From Thioclava electrotropha (lineage in GTDB: Bacteria; Pseudomonadota; Alphaproteobacteria; Rhodobacterales; Rhodobacteraceae), in contig NZ_CP053562.1 in assembly GCF_002085925.2 (NCBI RefSeq), positions 4,041,001-4,105,000 of the forward strand: DNA of 64,000 nt, written 5' to 3'. How positions within the stretch are numbered: the first letter of the stretch is position 1; every line of letters begins with the position of its first letter. Shown here piece by piece: positions 19,047 through 27,664 of the stretch. Under the pieces are notes generated by a model, which ran no database searches, had not been told where the DNA came from, and saw only the letters and a program-made list of their open reading frames with translations. The position numbers were made by a program, and so were the translations under genes.

Positions 19047-20245
19047 ATGGCCCTATCTTCCGCAGAACAAATGCGCCGCTGGCACGGCCCGGCGCTGCTG
19101 TCGGGCGGCTTTCGCCCGTTCTTCTTCTTCGGCGCCGTCTGGGCCGCGCTGGCGATGGCGCTCTGGGTGCCCGCGCTTGCCGGGCTGATCAAGCTACCGA
19201 CACGGCTCGACCCGGTCAGCTGGCACGCCCATGCCTTCCTCTTCGGTTATCTTGGCGCGGCAATCGCAGGCTTTCTGCTGACGGCGGTGCCAAACTGGAC
19301 CGGGCGGCTGCCGGTCGTGGGCTGGCCGCTCCTCGGCCTCGTCACGCTCTGGGGGCTCGGGCGGCTGGGGCTGCTCGTCTCGGCGCATCTGCCCTTCGCA
19401 CTGGTCGCGAGCGTCGATCTCGCCTTCCCGCTCGCGCTTGGAGGCGTCGTGCTGCGGGAGATCGTGGCAGGGAAGAATTGGCGCAACCTGCCGGTTCTGG
19501 GATTGCTGAGCATCTTCACCCTCGCGGACCTTCTGTTCCTGATCGAAGCCGCGCAGGGCGGCTATGCAGCAGCGGGCATCGGGATGCGGCTGGGCCTTGC
19601 CGCCGTGCTGATGATGGTCGCGCTGATCGGGGGCGGATCATCCCCTCCTTCACGCGCAACTGGCTGGTCAAGGAGAACCACCCCGCGCGCCCTGCCCCGC
19701 CGATGCAACGCTTCGACAAGCTTGCGATGGTGGCTGCGGGTGCGGCGCTGCTGGCTTCAGTCACCTTGCCCGAGGCGCGACTGACCGCGACGCTGCTACT
19801 CGCGACCGGTGTGCTGCATCTCGCGCGGCTCTGGCGCTGGAAAGGCGGGCTGACGCTGCGCGCCCCGATCCTCTTCGTGCTGCATCTGGCCTATGCCTGC
19901 CTGCCGCTCGGGGCGCTGGCGCTTGGGATTGCGATCCTGTTCCCCGCCTCCTTCACTCCGGCCACCGCGCTGCATCTGTGGACGGCGGGCACGCTTGGCG
20001 GCATGACGCTGGCGGTGATGAGCCGTGCCTCGCTCGGCCATACCGGACGCCCGCTGGAGGCCAGCCCCGGAACCGTCGCGGTCTATGCTGCGCTCTTCGT
20101 CGCGATGGTCGCGCGACTCCTCGCGGGATGGCTTGGTCTGAGCGCGCTCTACTCGGTCTCCGGTGTGGCGTGGTGCGCTGCTTTCCTCGGCTTCGCGATC
20201 CTCTATGCTCCGGTTCTGTGGCAACCCAGACGGAGGGCGCAATGA
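19047..20245 (+). pseudogene. nnrS: NnrS family heme-copper membrane protein, interrupted by a one-base deletion
   Basis: NnrS is a multi-helix inner-membrane protein linked to protection from NO-related stress. The N-terminal half reads MALSSAEQMRRWHGPALLSGGFRPFFFFGA through LMMVALIGG in one frame. The rest (RIIPSFTRNWLVKE... to LYAPVLWQPRRRAQ) continues in another. The switch is at a G5 run at 19629-19633; adding one G restores I-G-G-R-I-I-P-S-F-T-R-N-W and a 399-aa protein, the normal family length. As written, translation would run on to a premature stop at 19784. It may be a real mutation or a homopolymer undercall. Confidence 0.85.
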
Positions 20246-20904
20246 TGTGGCTGGCTTATGGCGGAGTGTTCGCGGCCTTCCTCGCGACCCATTCGATCCC
20301 GACGCGCCCGACGGTCAAGGCGCGACTGATGGCGGCGCTCGGCGCGTCCGGTTTCACCCTTGGCTATTCGCTGCTGTCGACGGCGATGCTGCTGATCCTG
20401 ATCCGCGCCGCCGCATGGCCGGACCCGATTTACCTGTGGTCCGCCACCCTTTGGGCGATGGAGGCGACCCGGGCCGGGATGGCGCTGGTTTGCATCTGGT
20501 TCGCCGTCGCGCTCGGCCATCCGAACCCGTTCTCCTTCGGCGGCAGCCGCCGCAAAAGCTTCGACCCCGATCGCCCCGGCATCGTGCGCCTCACGCGCCA
20601 CCCGATGCTGCTGGGCCTCGCGAGCTGGGCCGGGCTGCACCTGCTGCCGAACGGCGATCTGGCGCATGTGCTACTGTTCGGGACACTCGGAGGGTTCGCG
20701 CTGCTTGGTATGCGGCTGATCGACCGCAAGCAACGCCGGGAGATGGGTTTGGAGGTCTGGGCCGAGACGCTGCGCCGGACGAAAGCCGCGCCCCTGTTTG
20801 CGGGGTTCACGCTGGCCGATCTCGGTCGGGCGGCGCTTGGCCTCGTGGCCTACATGGCGCTGCTGCATCTGCATGAATATTTCGCAGGCGTCGCTCTGGT
20901 ATAG
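20242..20904 (+). CDS. nnrU: NnrU family membrane protein
   Basis: A 220-aa polytopic protein of the NnrU family (isoprenylcysteine-methyltransferase-like fold). It has about six hydrophobic segments and the conserved RPGIVRLTRHPMLLGLASWAGLHLLPNGD block. In R. sphaeroides nnrU lies at the end of the nor operon and is needed for NO reductase expression or activity; the mechanism is not known. The ATG overlaps the nnrS stop, and it is the last gene of the island on this strand. Confidence 0.85.
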   Translation: MMWLAYGGVFAAFLATHSIPTRPTVKARLMAALGASGFTLGYSLLSTAMLLILIRAAAWPDPIYLWSATLWAMEATRAGMALVCIWFAVALGHPNPFSFGGSRRKSFDPDRPGIVRLTRHPMLLGLASWAGLHLLPNGDLAHVLLFGTLGGFALLGMRLIDRKQRREMGLEVWAETLRRTKAAPLFAGFTLADLGRAALGLVAYMALLHLHEYFAGVALV

Positions 20905-21222
20905 AGTGCGCGCGTTTCGAAAGTCTCGAGGATGACCGCGAAGGCTGACGCGCCCCATCAGTTTCCATGACGAGAAGCCGACATTCGTTGTTTATTGGAC
21001 AAATGTCCGTTTTGGGCCGTTCACTTCGCCGAAGCAGGAAGGGCGGTGAGCGGTCATTCGCTGCGCTCGGTCCCAATTCCTGCTATGCGCCCAAGTATTC
21101 GCTTGCTACCCACCTTAGCGGCAACTGCGAAAGCACACAAAAGCGTCAGTAGTCGTCTTAGGCTTCATCGACCGGAGCGACTTACTGCGACCGACCTCGT
21201 GCACCAACTTCAACTGGTCATT
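20905..21222 (+). other. Gene-free convergent region with second copy of a dispersed repeat
   Basis: No gene is supported between nnrU and the convergent aldo/keto reductase gene. Bases 21038-21089 match 10243-10295 closely in the core AGCGGTCATTCGCTGCGC. The remainder has no recognised element. Confidence 0.55.
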
Positions 21223-22263
21223 TCAGCGCGTCACGATCCCGTCCGCCGGGCTGAAGCGCGGCTTGGCGAATTGCTCCTGATGCCATAGCGGGTAGATCAG
21301 CGGCGGACGGCTCACTTGGTCCAGGCGGGCTAGGTCGTCTGCCGAGAGCGTTACTTCGAGCGCGCGAAAATTGCGCTCGAACTGCTCCACCGTGCTGCCG
21401 CCCACCACCAGCGAAGCGACGCCCGGACGCGTAAGCAGCCATGCCAGCGCGATCTGAGCGGCCTCGACGCCATGCGCCTCGCCCAATTCGTTAAGCACAT
21501 CGACGATCTTCCACAGCCGCTCCTGATCCCGGATCGGCGGCTCGGTCCAGCCCTTGGACTGACGGCTCCCCTCCGCCACCGGATTGTCGCGGGTGTGTTT
21601 GCCCGACAGCAGCCCTGCGGCAAGCGGGCTCCAGACGGTCGCGCCGACGCCCTGATCGACCGCGATCGGCAAAAGCTCATATTCCGCCTCGCGCGCCTCG
21701 AGCGTGTAGTGGATCTGCTGGGTGACGAAGCGCGCCCGACCGGGCTTGTCCGAGGCCATGAGCGATTTCATCACCTGCCAGCCGGTATAGTTCGAGCAGC
21801 CCGCGTAGCGGATCTTGCCCTGATCGGTCAGCGTCTGCAGGGCTTCGAGCGTTTCCTCGACCGGGGTTTGGCCGTCCCATTCGTGGATGTGGTAGATGTC
21901 GATGTGATCGGTGCGCAGACGCTTCAGGCTGCGCTCGCATTCGCGGATCAGATGCCAGCGGCTCGCGCCCTCGCCATTGGGGCCATCATCGATCGGCATC
22001 CGGGCTTTTGACGAGATCAGCACCTCGTCGCGGCGGCCTTCCAGCGCCTCGCCCACGATCTCTTCGGCCGTGCCGGTGGAATACATGTTCGCCGTGTCGA
22101 TCAGGTTCACCCCGTGGTCGATCACGCAATCAAACAGATCGCGCGCCTCGGCCACGCCCTGACTGCCGACCATCGCGAAGGGACCCTCGCCACCGAAGGT
22201 AAAAGTCCCCATCGCGAGGGCTGAAACCTTCAGCCCGCTCCGTCCCAGCGTATTGTAGTGCAT
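21223..22263 (-). CDS. Aldo/keto reductase
   Basis: A 346-aa NADPH-dependent oxidoreductase with a TIM-barrel fold. The catalytic tetrad is visible: Asp and Tyr in LIDTANMYSTG, Lys in VLISSKAR and His in IYHIHEWDG. The C-terminal cofactor loop includes ASLVVGGSTVEQFERN. It is the last gene of the importer-kinase cluster, 8 bp after dhaL. It may oxidise or reduce the imported sugar or polyol before or after phosphorylation; the substrate is not defined. Confidence 0.9.
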   Translation of the reverse strand: MHYNTLGRSGLKVSALAMGTFTFGGEGPFAMVGSQGVAEARDLFDCVIDHGVNLIDTANMYSTGTAEEIVGEALEGRRDEVLISSKARMPIDDGPNGEGASRWHLIRECERSLKRLRTDHIDIYHIHEWDGQTPVEETLEALQTLTDQGKIRYAGCSNYTGWQVMKSLMASDKPGRARFVTQQIHYTLEAREAEYELLPIAVDQGVGATVWSPLAAGLLSGKHTRDNPVAEGSRQSKGWTEPPIRDQERLWKIVDVLNELGEAHGVEAAQIALAWLLTRPGVASLVVGGSTVEQFERNFRALEVTLSADDLARLDQVSRPPLIYPLWHQEQFAKPRFSPADGIVTR

Positions 22264-22271
22264 GCCCTCTC

Positions 22272-22904
22272 CTATGCGCCGAAAGCGGCGCTTGTCTCTT
22301 CGATGAGGATGCAGGCGACAGTGCCGCCCGCGTCCTGAATGCCTTTGGATTTCTCGCCAAACGCGGCAGCCTTGCCGTGCTGGGCTTCCATCTCCTTAGT
22401 CGCCTCCAGCGCCTCTTTCGCAGCTTGGGCCGCCGCGCGTGATGCCTCGGCGGGCGATGCGCCTGCCTGCGCCTGCGCGGCGATGGTCTCGGCCATCGGG
22501 TGCAGTACGTCGAGCACGGTCTTGTCGCCCAGTTGCGCCTTGCCGCGCTGTGCGATCCCGTCGCGGAACGCCGCCCAGAAATCCGCGAGCGCCGCGGTAT
22601 CCATCACGTCCACACCGTCGAGCGCCTTCGCGCCGCGCAGGAAGCCCGTCGCCATCAGTGTGCCCATGGTCGAGGGGGCAGCTTTCGCGATCGCAGCGCC
22701 TGCGGTTTTCATTCCGTCCGCCAGCGTCTCGGGCGCCTTCTCCTCAAGGGCGGTCGCCGCAGCGGTGAAGCCCTTCGCCATGGTCAGTCCCAGATCGCTG
22801 TCCCCGACCTTGCCGTCGAGCTCGATCAGCGCCTGCTTCTCGGCGGCGAACCGGTCCCGGTAACGGTTGAACAGGTCCGGCAGTGCCTTCGCATCCATCG
22901 TCAT
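22272..22904 (-). CDS. dhaL: Dihydroxyacetone kinase-type subunit DhaL
   Basis: Nucleotide-binding subunit of a two-component Dha-type kinase, 210 aa, all-helical. The Mg-nucleotide site is LDGKVGDSDLGLTMAKGF, and STMGTLMATGFLRGAKAL plus DAGGTVACILIE are typical of DhaL. No DhaM phosphotransferase is encoded nearby, so ATP-dependent phosphorylation is the more likely mode. I use the ATG at 22904, with GTGAGG upstream; a GTG at 22916 overlapping the dhaK stop is an alternative. Confidence 0.9.
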   Translation of the reverse strand: MTMDAKALPDLFNRYRDRFAAEKQALIELDGKVGDSDLGLTMAKGFTAAATALEEKAPETLADGMKTAGAAIAKAAPSTMGTLMATGFLRGAKALDGVDVMDTAALADFWAAFRDGIAQRGKAQLGDKTVLDVLHPMAETIAAQAQAGASPAEASRAAAQAAKEALEATKEMEAQHGKAAAFGEKSKGIQDAGGTVACILIEETSAAFGA

Positions 22905-22912
22905 GGCAACCC

Positions 22913-23914
22913 TCACTTCGCGATATGTTTGAAGAACGGCGTCGTCGCGCCGCGCGCGATCAGCGGTTTCAACTCGTCATCGAGATGCAGCACCGAGATC
23001 GAGGCGCCCGCCATCTCCATCGAGGTCGCGAATTCGCCGATCCAGACCTGCGCGACGCTCACGTTGCGCTCTGCGAACAGCTGCGAGATGCGACGGTAGA
23101 AGATGTAGAGCTCTTCCATCGGCGTCGCGCCCAACCCGTTGACGATGATCGCCACCTCGTCGCCTGCCGCGTAGTCCTGCTCGGCAAAGATGCGCTCCAT
23201 CATTTCGTCCACGACGGCATCGGCGGGCTCGAGCGTCTTGCGGGTGATCCCCGGCTCGCCATGGATGCCCATGCCGATTTCCATCTCGTCCTCGCCAAGC
23301 GTGAAGCTGGGCTTGCCGACTTCCGGAACGATACAGGGCGTCAGCGCGACACCCATGGTGCGCGTGCGCGCCTTCGCCTTCTCGGTCAGGCGGGCGACTT
23401 CGGCGAGCGGCTTCATCTCGGCGGCAGCGGCACCCGCGACCTTGTAGAGGAAGACGATCCCGGCCACGCCGCGGCGCTTGTGCTCTTCGCCCGGCTTGGA
23501 GGAGGCGACATCATCATTGCCGACCACGGTGGCGGTCTCGATATCGTCGACCTCGGCCAATTCCCCGGCGAGGTCGAAATTCATGATGTCGCCGCTGTAG
23601 TTGCCGTAGAGATAGAGGACGCCCGCCCCCTGATCGACATGCTTGGTCACTTCGAGGATCTGGTCCGAGCTGGGCGACTGGAACACGCCACCGACACCCG
23701 CACCATCGAGCATCCCGTCGCCGACATAGCCAAGGAACAGCGGCAGGTGGCCGGAGCCGCCCCCCGTCACGATCCCGACCTTGCCGGGGACCGGGTTGGC
23801 CGTCACGAAGCAATGCAGATCGTCCGCGACATGGGTCACTTCCGGATGGGCGGCGTAAATCCCCTCCAGCATCTCTTCGACGAAATCTTCGGGTTTGTTG
23901 AGAAATTTCTTCAT
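22913..23914 (-). CDS. dhaK: Dihydroxyacetone kinase-type subunit DhaK
   Basis: Substrate-binding subunit that holds a short ketose through a hemiaminal to a histidine. IVTGGGSGHLPLFLGYVG, VLYLYGNYSGDIMNFD and the catalytic GMGIHGEPG (His218) are all present, as in active kinases. At 333 aa it is slightly shorter than E. coli DhaK. Homologues inside sugar ABC clusters of rhizobia phosphorylate erythrulose rather than dihydroxyacetone, so a C3-C5 ketose is the safe description. It is encoded between the importer genes and dhaL. Confidence 0.9.
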   Translation of the reverse strand: MKKFLNKPEDFVEEMLEGIYAAHPEVTHVADDLHCFVTANPVPGKVGIVTGGGSGHLPLFLGYVGDGMLDGAGVGGVFQSPSSDQILEVTKHVDQGAGVLYLYGNYSGDIMNFDLAGELAEVDDIETATVVGNDDVASSKPGEEHKRRGVAGIVFLYKVAGAAAAEMKPLAEVARLTEKAKARTRTMGVALTPCIVPEVGKPSFTLGEDEMEIGMGIHGEPGITRKTLEPADAVVDEMMERIFAEQDYAAGDEVAIIVNGLGATPMEELYIFYRRISQLFAERNVSVAQVWIGEFATSMEMAGASISVLHLDDELKPLIARGATTPFFKHIAK

Positions 23915-23918
23915 CGGA

Positions 23919-24974
23919 TCACTCTGCTTTGCGTTGCTTGGGTTTTTGCTTGCGGCGCACGAAGAAGGCCGCTGCGAGAAGGATGAACGCGCCCACGACG
24001 AGGCGCTGCCAGGTGCTGGGGATACCCACCAGAACCAGGGTGTTGCTGACGACGGTGATCAGGAGAACACCGGCCACGGTGCCCAGCACCGAACCCGTGC
24101 CGCCGGTGATCCGCGCCCCGCCCAGAACGACGGCGGCGATCACCTCGATTTCCGTGCCGACCAGATCGAACGGGTTGGCCATGCGGGTCGCGCTGACATG
24201 GATGATGCCTGCAAGCCCCGCGAGCGCGCCCGCGAAGGCGAAAACGAAGACATGCACCACGCGCTGGCCATAGCCGAGCCGTGCCGCGACCTCCGGGTTG
24301 CCGCCGGTGGCGAAGATCGCCCGGCCCATCAGCGTGCGGTCGAACAGGAACCACGCCAGCCCGACGACGACGGGGAAAATCAGGAAATAGGCGGGCAGAT
24401 CGACCGTCACGCCATTTGCGCCCTGAAACTGGTAGAGCGCGGCCTTGCCGAAGGCGGTCATCTGCGGCGGAAGCTCCATCAGCCACACCGTGCCGACGAA
24501 AGCCAGCAAGATCCCGCGGAACAGGTATTGGGTCCCGATCGTCACGATCAGCGAGGGCACGCGCAGACCGTGGACCAGAAGGCCGTTCACCGCGCCCAGA
24601 AGCGCACCGGCCACGACGGCAATCGCGATGATCGCGGCCATCGGCAGATCGGGCGCCACGGTGATCACGAATTTCGTCAGCGAATACATCGTCAGCGCCG
24701 CGATCGCGGTAAAGGAGACGTCGATCCCCCCTGCCGCTAGAATGGCAAAGACGCCGAGCGCGAAGAGGCCGGTCACCACGCTTGCGCGGCCCATGTCGAT
24801 GAGCGAGCCCGGCTGCAGGAAGTTGGGGTTGATGATCGACACCGCCACGCAGATCACGACCAAGATGGTCAGCGTCACCATCTCGGGTCGGCGTCGGAGG
24901 GTCTCCCAAATCGTCAGTTTGTCCTCGGTACGTTTGGGCGTTGATCGGTCATTCATCTCTTGCACCATGGTCAT
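23919..24974 (-). CDS. Sugar ABC transporter permease (ribose/AI-2 type), second permease
   Basis: A 351-aa inner-membrane protein of the BPD_transp_2 class with about ten hydrophobic segments. GVFAILAAGGIDVSFTAIAAL and FAGALAGLAGIIHVSATRMANP...IAAVVLGGARITGGTGSVLG are the usual conserved cytosolic-loop regions. The start codon overlaps the ATPase stop. With the permease at 27665-28678 it would form a heterodimeric channel, as in LsrCD or RhaPQ systems. Confidence 0.9.
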   Translation of the reverse strand: MTMVQEMNDRSTPKRTEDKLTIWETLRRRPEMVTLTILVVICVAVSIINPNFLQPGSLIDMGRASVVTGLFALGVFAILAAGGIDVSFTAIAALTMYSLTKFVITVAPDLPMAAIIAIAVVAGALLGAVNGLLVHGLRVPSLIVTIGTQYLFRGILLAFVGTVWLMELPPQMTAFGKAALYQFQGANGVTVDLPAYFLIFPVVVGLAWFLFDRTLMGRAIFATGGNPEVAARLGYGQRVVHVFVFAFAGALAGLAGIIHVSATRMANPFDLVGTEIEVIAAVVLGGARITGGTGSVLGTVAGVLLITVVSNTLVLVGIPSTWQRLVVGAFILLAAAFFVRRKQKPKQRKAE

Positions 24975-26503
24975 CAGGCAGCCTCGTTCGCCGAGCCGAG
25001 CATCGATTGGTAAATACGGTTCTCGTCGGTGGTCGCGGCGTCGAGTTCATCGACGAGGCGACCGCGGTTCATCACGAGGATCCGGTCGCAGTTCTGCAGC
25101 AGTTCCGGCAGGTCGTCGGAGACGATGATCAGCCCGATTCCGCGCTCGGCCATCGCCTGGATCGCGCGGTAGATCGTGTCCTTGGAGCCGACATCGACGC
25201 CGACCGTCGGGCCATGCAGCACCAGCAGTTTCGGCTCGATGCTGAGCCACCGGCCAATCAGCACACGTTGCTGGTTGCCGCCAGACAAAGCCGACACCGG
25301 CAGATCGATATTGCCGGTATTGAGGTTCATCGCCTCGGAAATCTTGCTTGCCGCCTCGCGGCCTTTGCGCTTGTCGACGATGCCGCCGCGACCGCGCAGC
25401 CGGTCGAGGATCAGCGTCACCTCGTTCTGGTAGATCGATTTCTGCAGGAACAGACCCTCGGAGAGGCGGTCCTCGGGGACATAGCCGATGCCGCGCGCAA
25501 TCGCGTCCGCGGGAGAGTCGAGATTCACTCGCGCGCCCGAAATCTCAAAATGACCGGAACTCAGCGGCTGGTGGCCAGCCAGCGCGAGGGCGACCTCGTT
25601 GCGCCCGGAATCCGAGAGCCCCGTGATCCCCAGCACCTCGCCCGCTTTCAGCGAAAAGGCGACATCTTCAAAGGCCGCGCCGGAGCTCGCGCCCTCGACG
25701 CGAAGCACTTCCTCGGCCTGCGGCGTGCCCTTGCGATAGCGCATCGTGTCCAGCTCGCGCCCGGTCATCAGATGCGACAGCTCGGCCCGCGAATAATCCG
25801 CGATCGGGCCCTGCGAAATACATTCGCCGTCGCGGAAGATGATCGCCTGCCCGCCGATGCGGTAGCACTCCTCCAGCTTGTGGGTGACGAACAGCACCGC
25901 CACGTCGCGTTCGAGCAATTTGCCGACCAGTTCGATCAGCGCGTCCACCTCGTGCCGGGTGAGCGATGTGGTCGGCTCGTCCATGATCACCAGCCGCGCG
26001 TCGGCGGCGATAGCGCGCGCGATCGCGACGCGCTGACGGATCGCAAGCGGCAGATCCCCCACCATCGTGCCGAGGAGTTTCGCCGTCGGCTCCAGCCCGA
26101 CATTGCGGATCGCCTCGCGCGCCGTCTCGCGCAGACGGCGGCGGTTCAACAGACGCATCAAGCGCCCGTTGCCGCTTACCAGCTGGTCGCCAAGCGCGAC
26201 GTTTTCCACGACGGAGAGGTTCGGCAGCAGGGAGAGGTCCTGATAGACCGTCTCGATCCCCGCTTCGAGCGACTGGATCGGCGACAGCTCGCTATGCGCC
26301 TGCCCGTCCAGAACGATCTCGCCTTCGCTGGGCGCGTGGGCGCCCGAAATGATCTTGATGAAGGTGCTCTTGCCGCAGCCATTCTCGCCCAGCAGGTGAT
26401 AGGCGACGCCTGTATCGATCGTCACATCGACGCCACGCAGCGCGTGAACACCGCCAAAGCGCTTATGGATGCCGCGCAGCTCCAGAAAATGTCCGTCTGA
26501 CAT
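24974..26503 (-). CDS. Sugar ABC transporter ATP-binding protein (duplicated ATPase domains)
   Basis: A 509-aa CUT2-type ATPase with two nucleotide-binding domains in tandem. The first half has LLGENGCGKSTFIKIISG (Walker A) and LVIMDEPTTSL (Walker B). The second half has a degenerate P-loop (GITGLSDSGRNEVALALAG) and the signature SALSGGNQQRVLIGRWLS. The asymmetry of the second P-loop is normal for this subfamily. It lies downstream of the binding-protein gene, separated by a stem-loop. Confidence 0.92.
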   Translation of the reverse strand: MSDGHFLELRGIHKRFGGVHALRGVDVTIDTGVAYHLLGENGCGKSTFIKIISGAHAPSEGEIVLDGQAHSELSPIQSLEAGIETVYQDLSLLPNLSVVENVALGDQLVSGNGRLMRLLNRRRLRETAREAIRNVGLEPTAKLLGTMVGDLPLAIRQRVAIARAIAADARLVIMDEPTTSLTRHEVDALIELVGKLLERDVAVLFVTHKLEECYRIGGQAIIFRDGECISQGPIADYSRAELSHLMTGRELDTMRYRKGTPQAEEVLRVEGASSGAAFEDVAFSLKAGEVLGITGLSDSGRNEVALALAGHQPLSSGHFEISGARVNLDSPADAIARGIGYVPEDRLSEGLFLQKSIYQNEVTLILDRLRGRGGIVDKRKGREAASKISEAMNLNTGNIDLPVSALSGGNQQRVLIGRWLSIEPKLLVLHGPTVGVDVGSKDTIYRAIQAMAERGIGLIIVSDDLPELLQNCDRILVMNRGRLVDELDAATTDENRIYQSMLGSANEAA

Positions 26504-26583
26504 CTGTTTGCTCCCCCCTGAACACCGGTCGCTTCCATCCCATGCGCCAAAGCTCCTCCAGCCTGGGCACGGGCAGTCTGACA

Positions 26584-26609
26584 GTCGGCCGGGGCTGCCC
26601 CCGACCGAC
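26584..26609 (-). promoter_or_regulatory. Intercistronic stem-loop after the sugar-binding-protein gene
   Basis: An 11-bp stem with one mismatch (GTCGGCCGGGG / CCCCGACCGAC) starts 15 bp after the binding-protein stop codon on the minus strand. Such loops often stabilise the abundant binding-protein mRNA against 3' decay while limiting read-through. A T-run occurs only on the plus-strand side. Confidence 0.55.
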
Positions 26610-26624
26610 CAGTTTTTTCACGCC

Positions 26625-27632
26625 TTAGAAAAGGGTCTCTTTGTAGGTGTCCTTGTCGACGAGAACCATGCCGTTGCCCACGACCAGCACGCCGTCACCT
26701 GCGCCGGGGCGCACGCTGACACTGTGGTAGCCGTCGACTCCCAGATCCATGCCGTCGGTGATCTCTTCACCCGCGAGAATCTTGGTGGCCAGCGAGTTCA
26801 TCGCCATGCCGGCCTTCTGAGGATCCCAGAACCCGATCGCGGTGATTGCGCCGCTGTCGAGATAGGCCGCCGAAGGGTTCGGCAGACCGGTGCCCACGAG
26901 GCAGACCTTACCGGCCAGACCCGCTTCTTCGATCGCGCGACCGACGCCGAGCACGTCATTGCCCGCCGAGGTCTGGAAGCCCTTGATATCCGGATGCTTG
27001 CGCAGGATTTCCTTGGCTTTCTCATAGGTGCCCTGGGCGTCGTCGAAGCTTTCGTTATTCGGATCGACGAGTTCCATATCCGGGTATTTCTTCGCGTTCT
27101 CCTCGCCCGCGCCGACCCATTGCATATGGGTGCGGCTGCCCAGCGAGCCGACGAAGGTCGTCCACTTGCCCTTGCCGTCCATGCACTTGGCCAGACGCTC
27201 GTTCAGGGCCGCACCGTATTCGGCGTTATCGAAGGCTTCGACATCGGCCATGGTGTTCTTCTGGTTATCGGCCTCATGGGTCACGACGACGATGCCACGA
27301 TCCATCGCGCGCTTGAGCACGCCTTCGAGGATCGCCGGATCCATCGGCACGACGGCCAGCGCATCGACGCCGCGCGCCACGAGATCCTGAACGATCTGCA
27401 ACTGCTGCGCGGAATCCGCCGTGGCAGGGCCGACTTGCTCGATCTTCATGTCGGAATGTTCCTGCGCGTATTTCTCGACGCCGGTCTTCATCCGGTCGAA
27501 CCACGGAATACCGCTGATCTTGACGACCGTGGTGATCGACTTGCCCTCTTGCGCCGCGACCCCTTGCGCACCGGCCAGCATCGCTGCTGTTGTCGCGGCC
27601 AACAGGCCGATTTTAAGTCCTTTGAATGCCAT
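26625..27632 (-). CDS. Periplasmic sugar-binding protein (ribose/LsrB-like)
   Basis: A 335-aa type I periplasmic binding protein. A Sec signal peptide (LKIGLLAATTAAMLAGAQGVAA, cleaved near residue 27) is followed by ITTVVKISGIPWFDRMKTGVEKYA and two Rossmann-like lobes. The central motif VDALAVVPMDPAILEGVLKRAMDRGIVVVTHEAD and the C-terminal GFWDPQKAGMAMNSLATKIL resemble LsrB/RhaS-type proteins more than ribose-binding protein. The ligand is unknown. It is the second gene of the operon. Confidence 0.88.
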   Translation of the reverse strand: MAFKGLKIGLLAATTAAMLAGAQGVAAQEGKSITTVVKISGIPWFDRMKTGVEKYAQEHSDMKIEQVGPATADSAQQLQIVQDLVARGVDALAVVPMDPAILEGVLKRAMDRGIVVVTHEADNQKNTMADVEAFDNAEYGAALNERLAKCMDGKGKWTTFVGSLGSRTHMQWVGAGEENAKKYPDMELVDPNNESFDDAQGTYEKAKEILRKHPDIKGFQTSAGNDVLGVGRAIEEAGLAGKVCLVGTGLPNPSAAYLDSGAITAIGFWDPQKAGMAMNSLATKILAGEEITDGMDLGVDGYHSVSVRPGAGDGVLVVGNGMVLVDKDTYKETLF

Positions 27633-27664
27633 GATGATCTCCTCCCTGGATTACATTCTTCGGC

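Noticed and set aside
18911..19640. Upstream part of the frame that ends in the NnrS C-terminus
   Set aside because: Before about 19630 this frame is Arg/Ala-rich without membrane character, whereas the other frame encodes the NnrS N-terminus; only the part after the frameshift is real.
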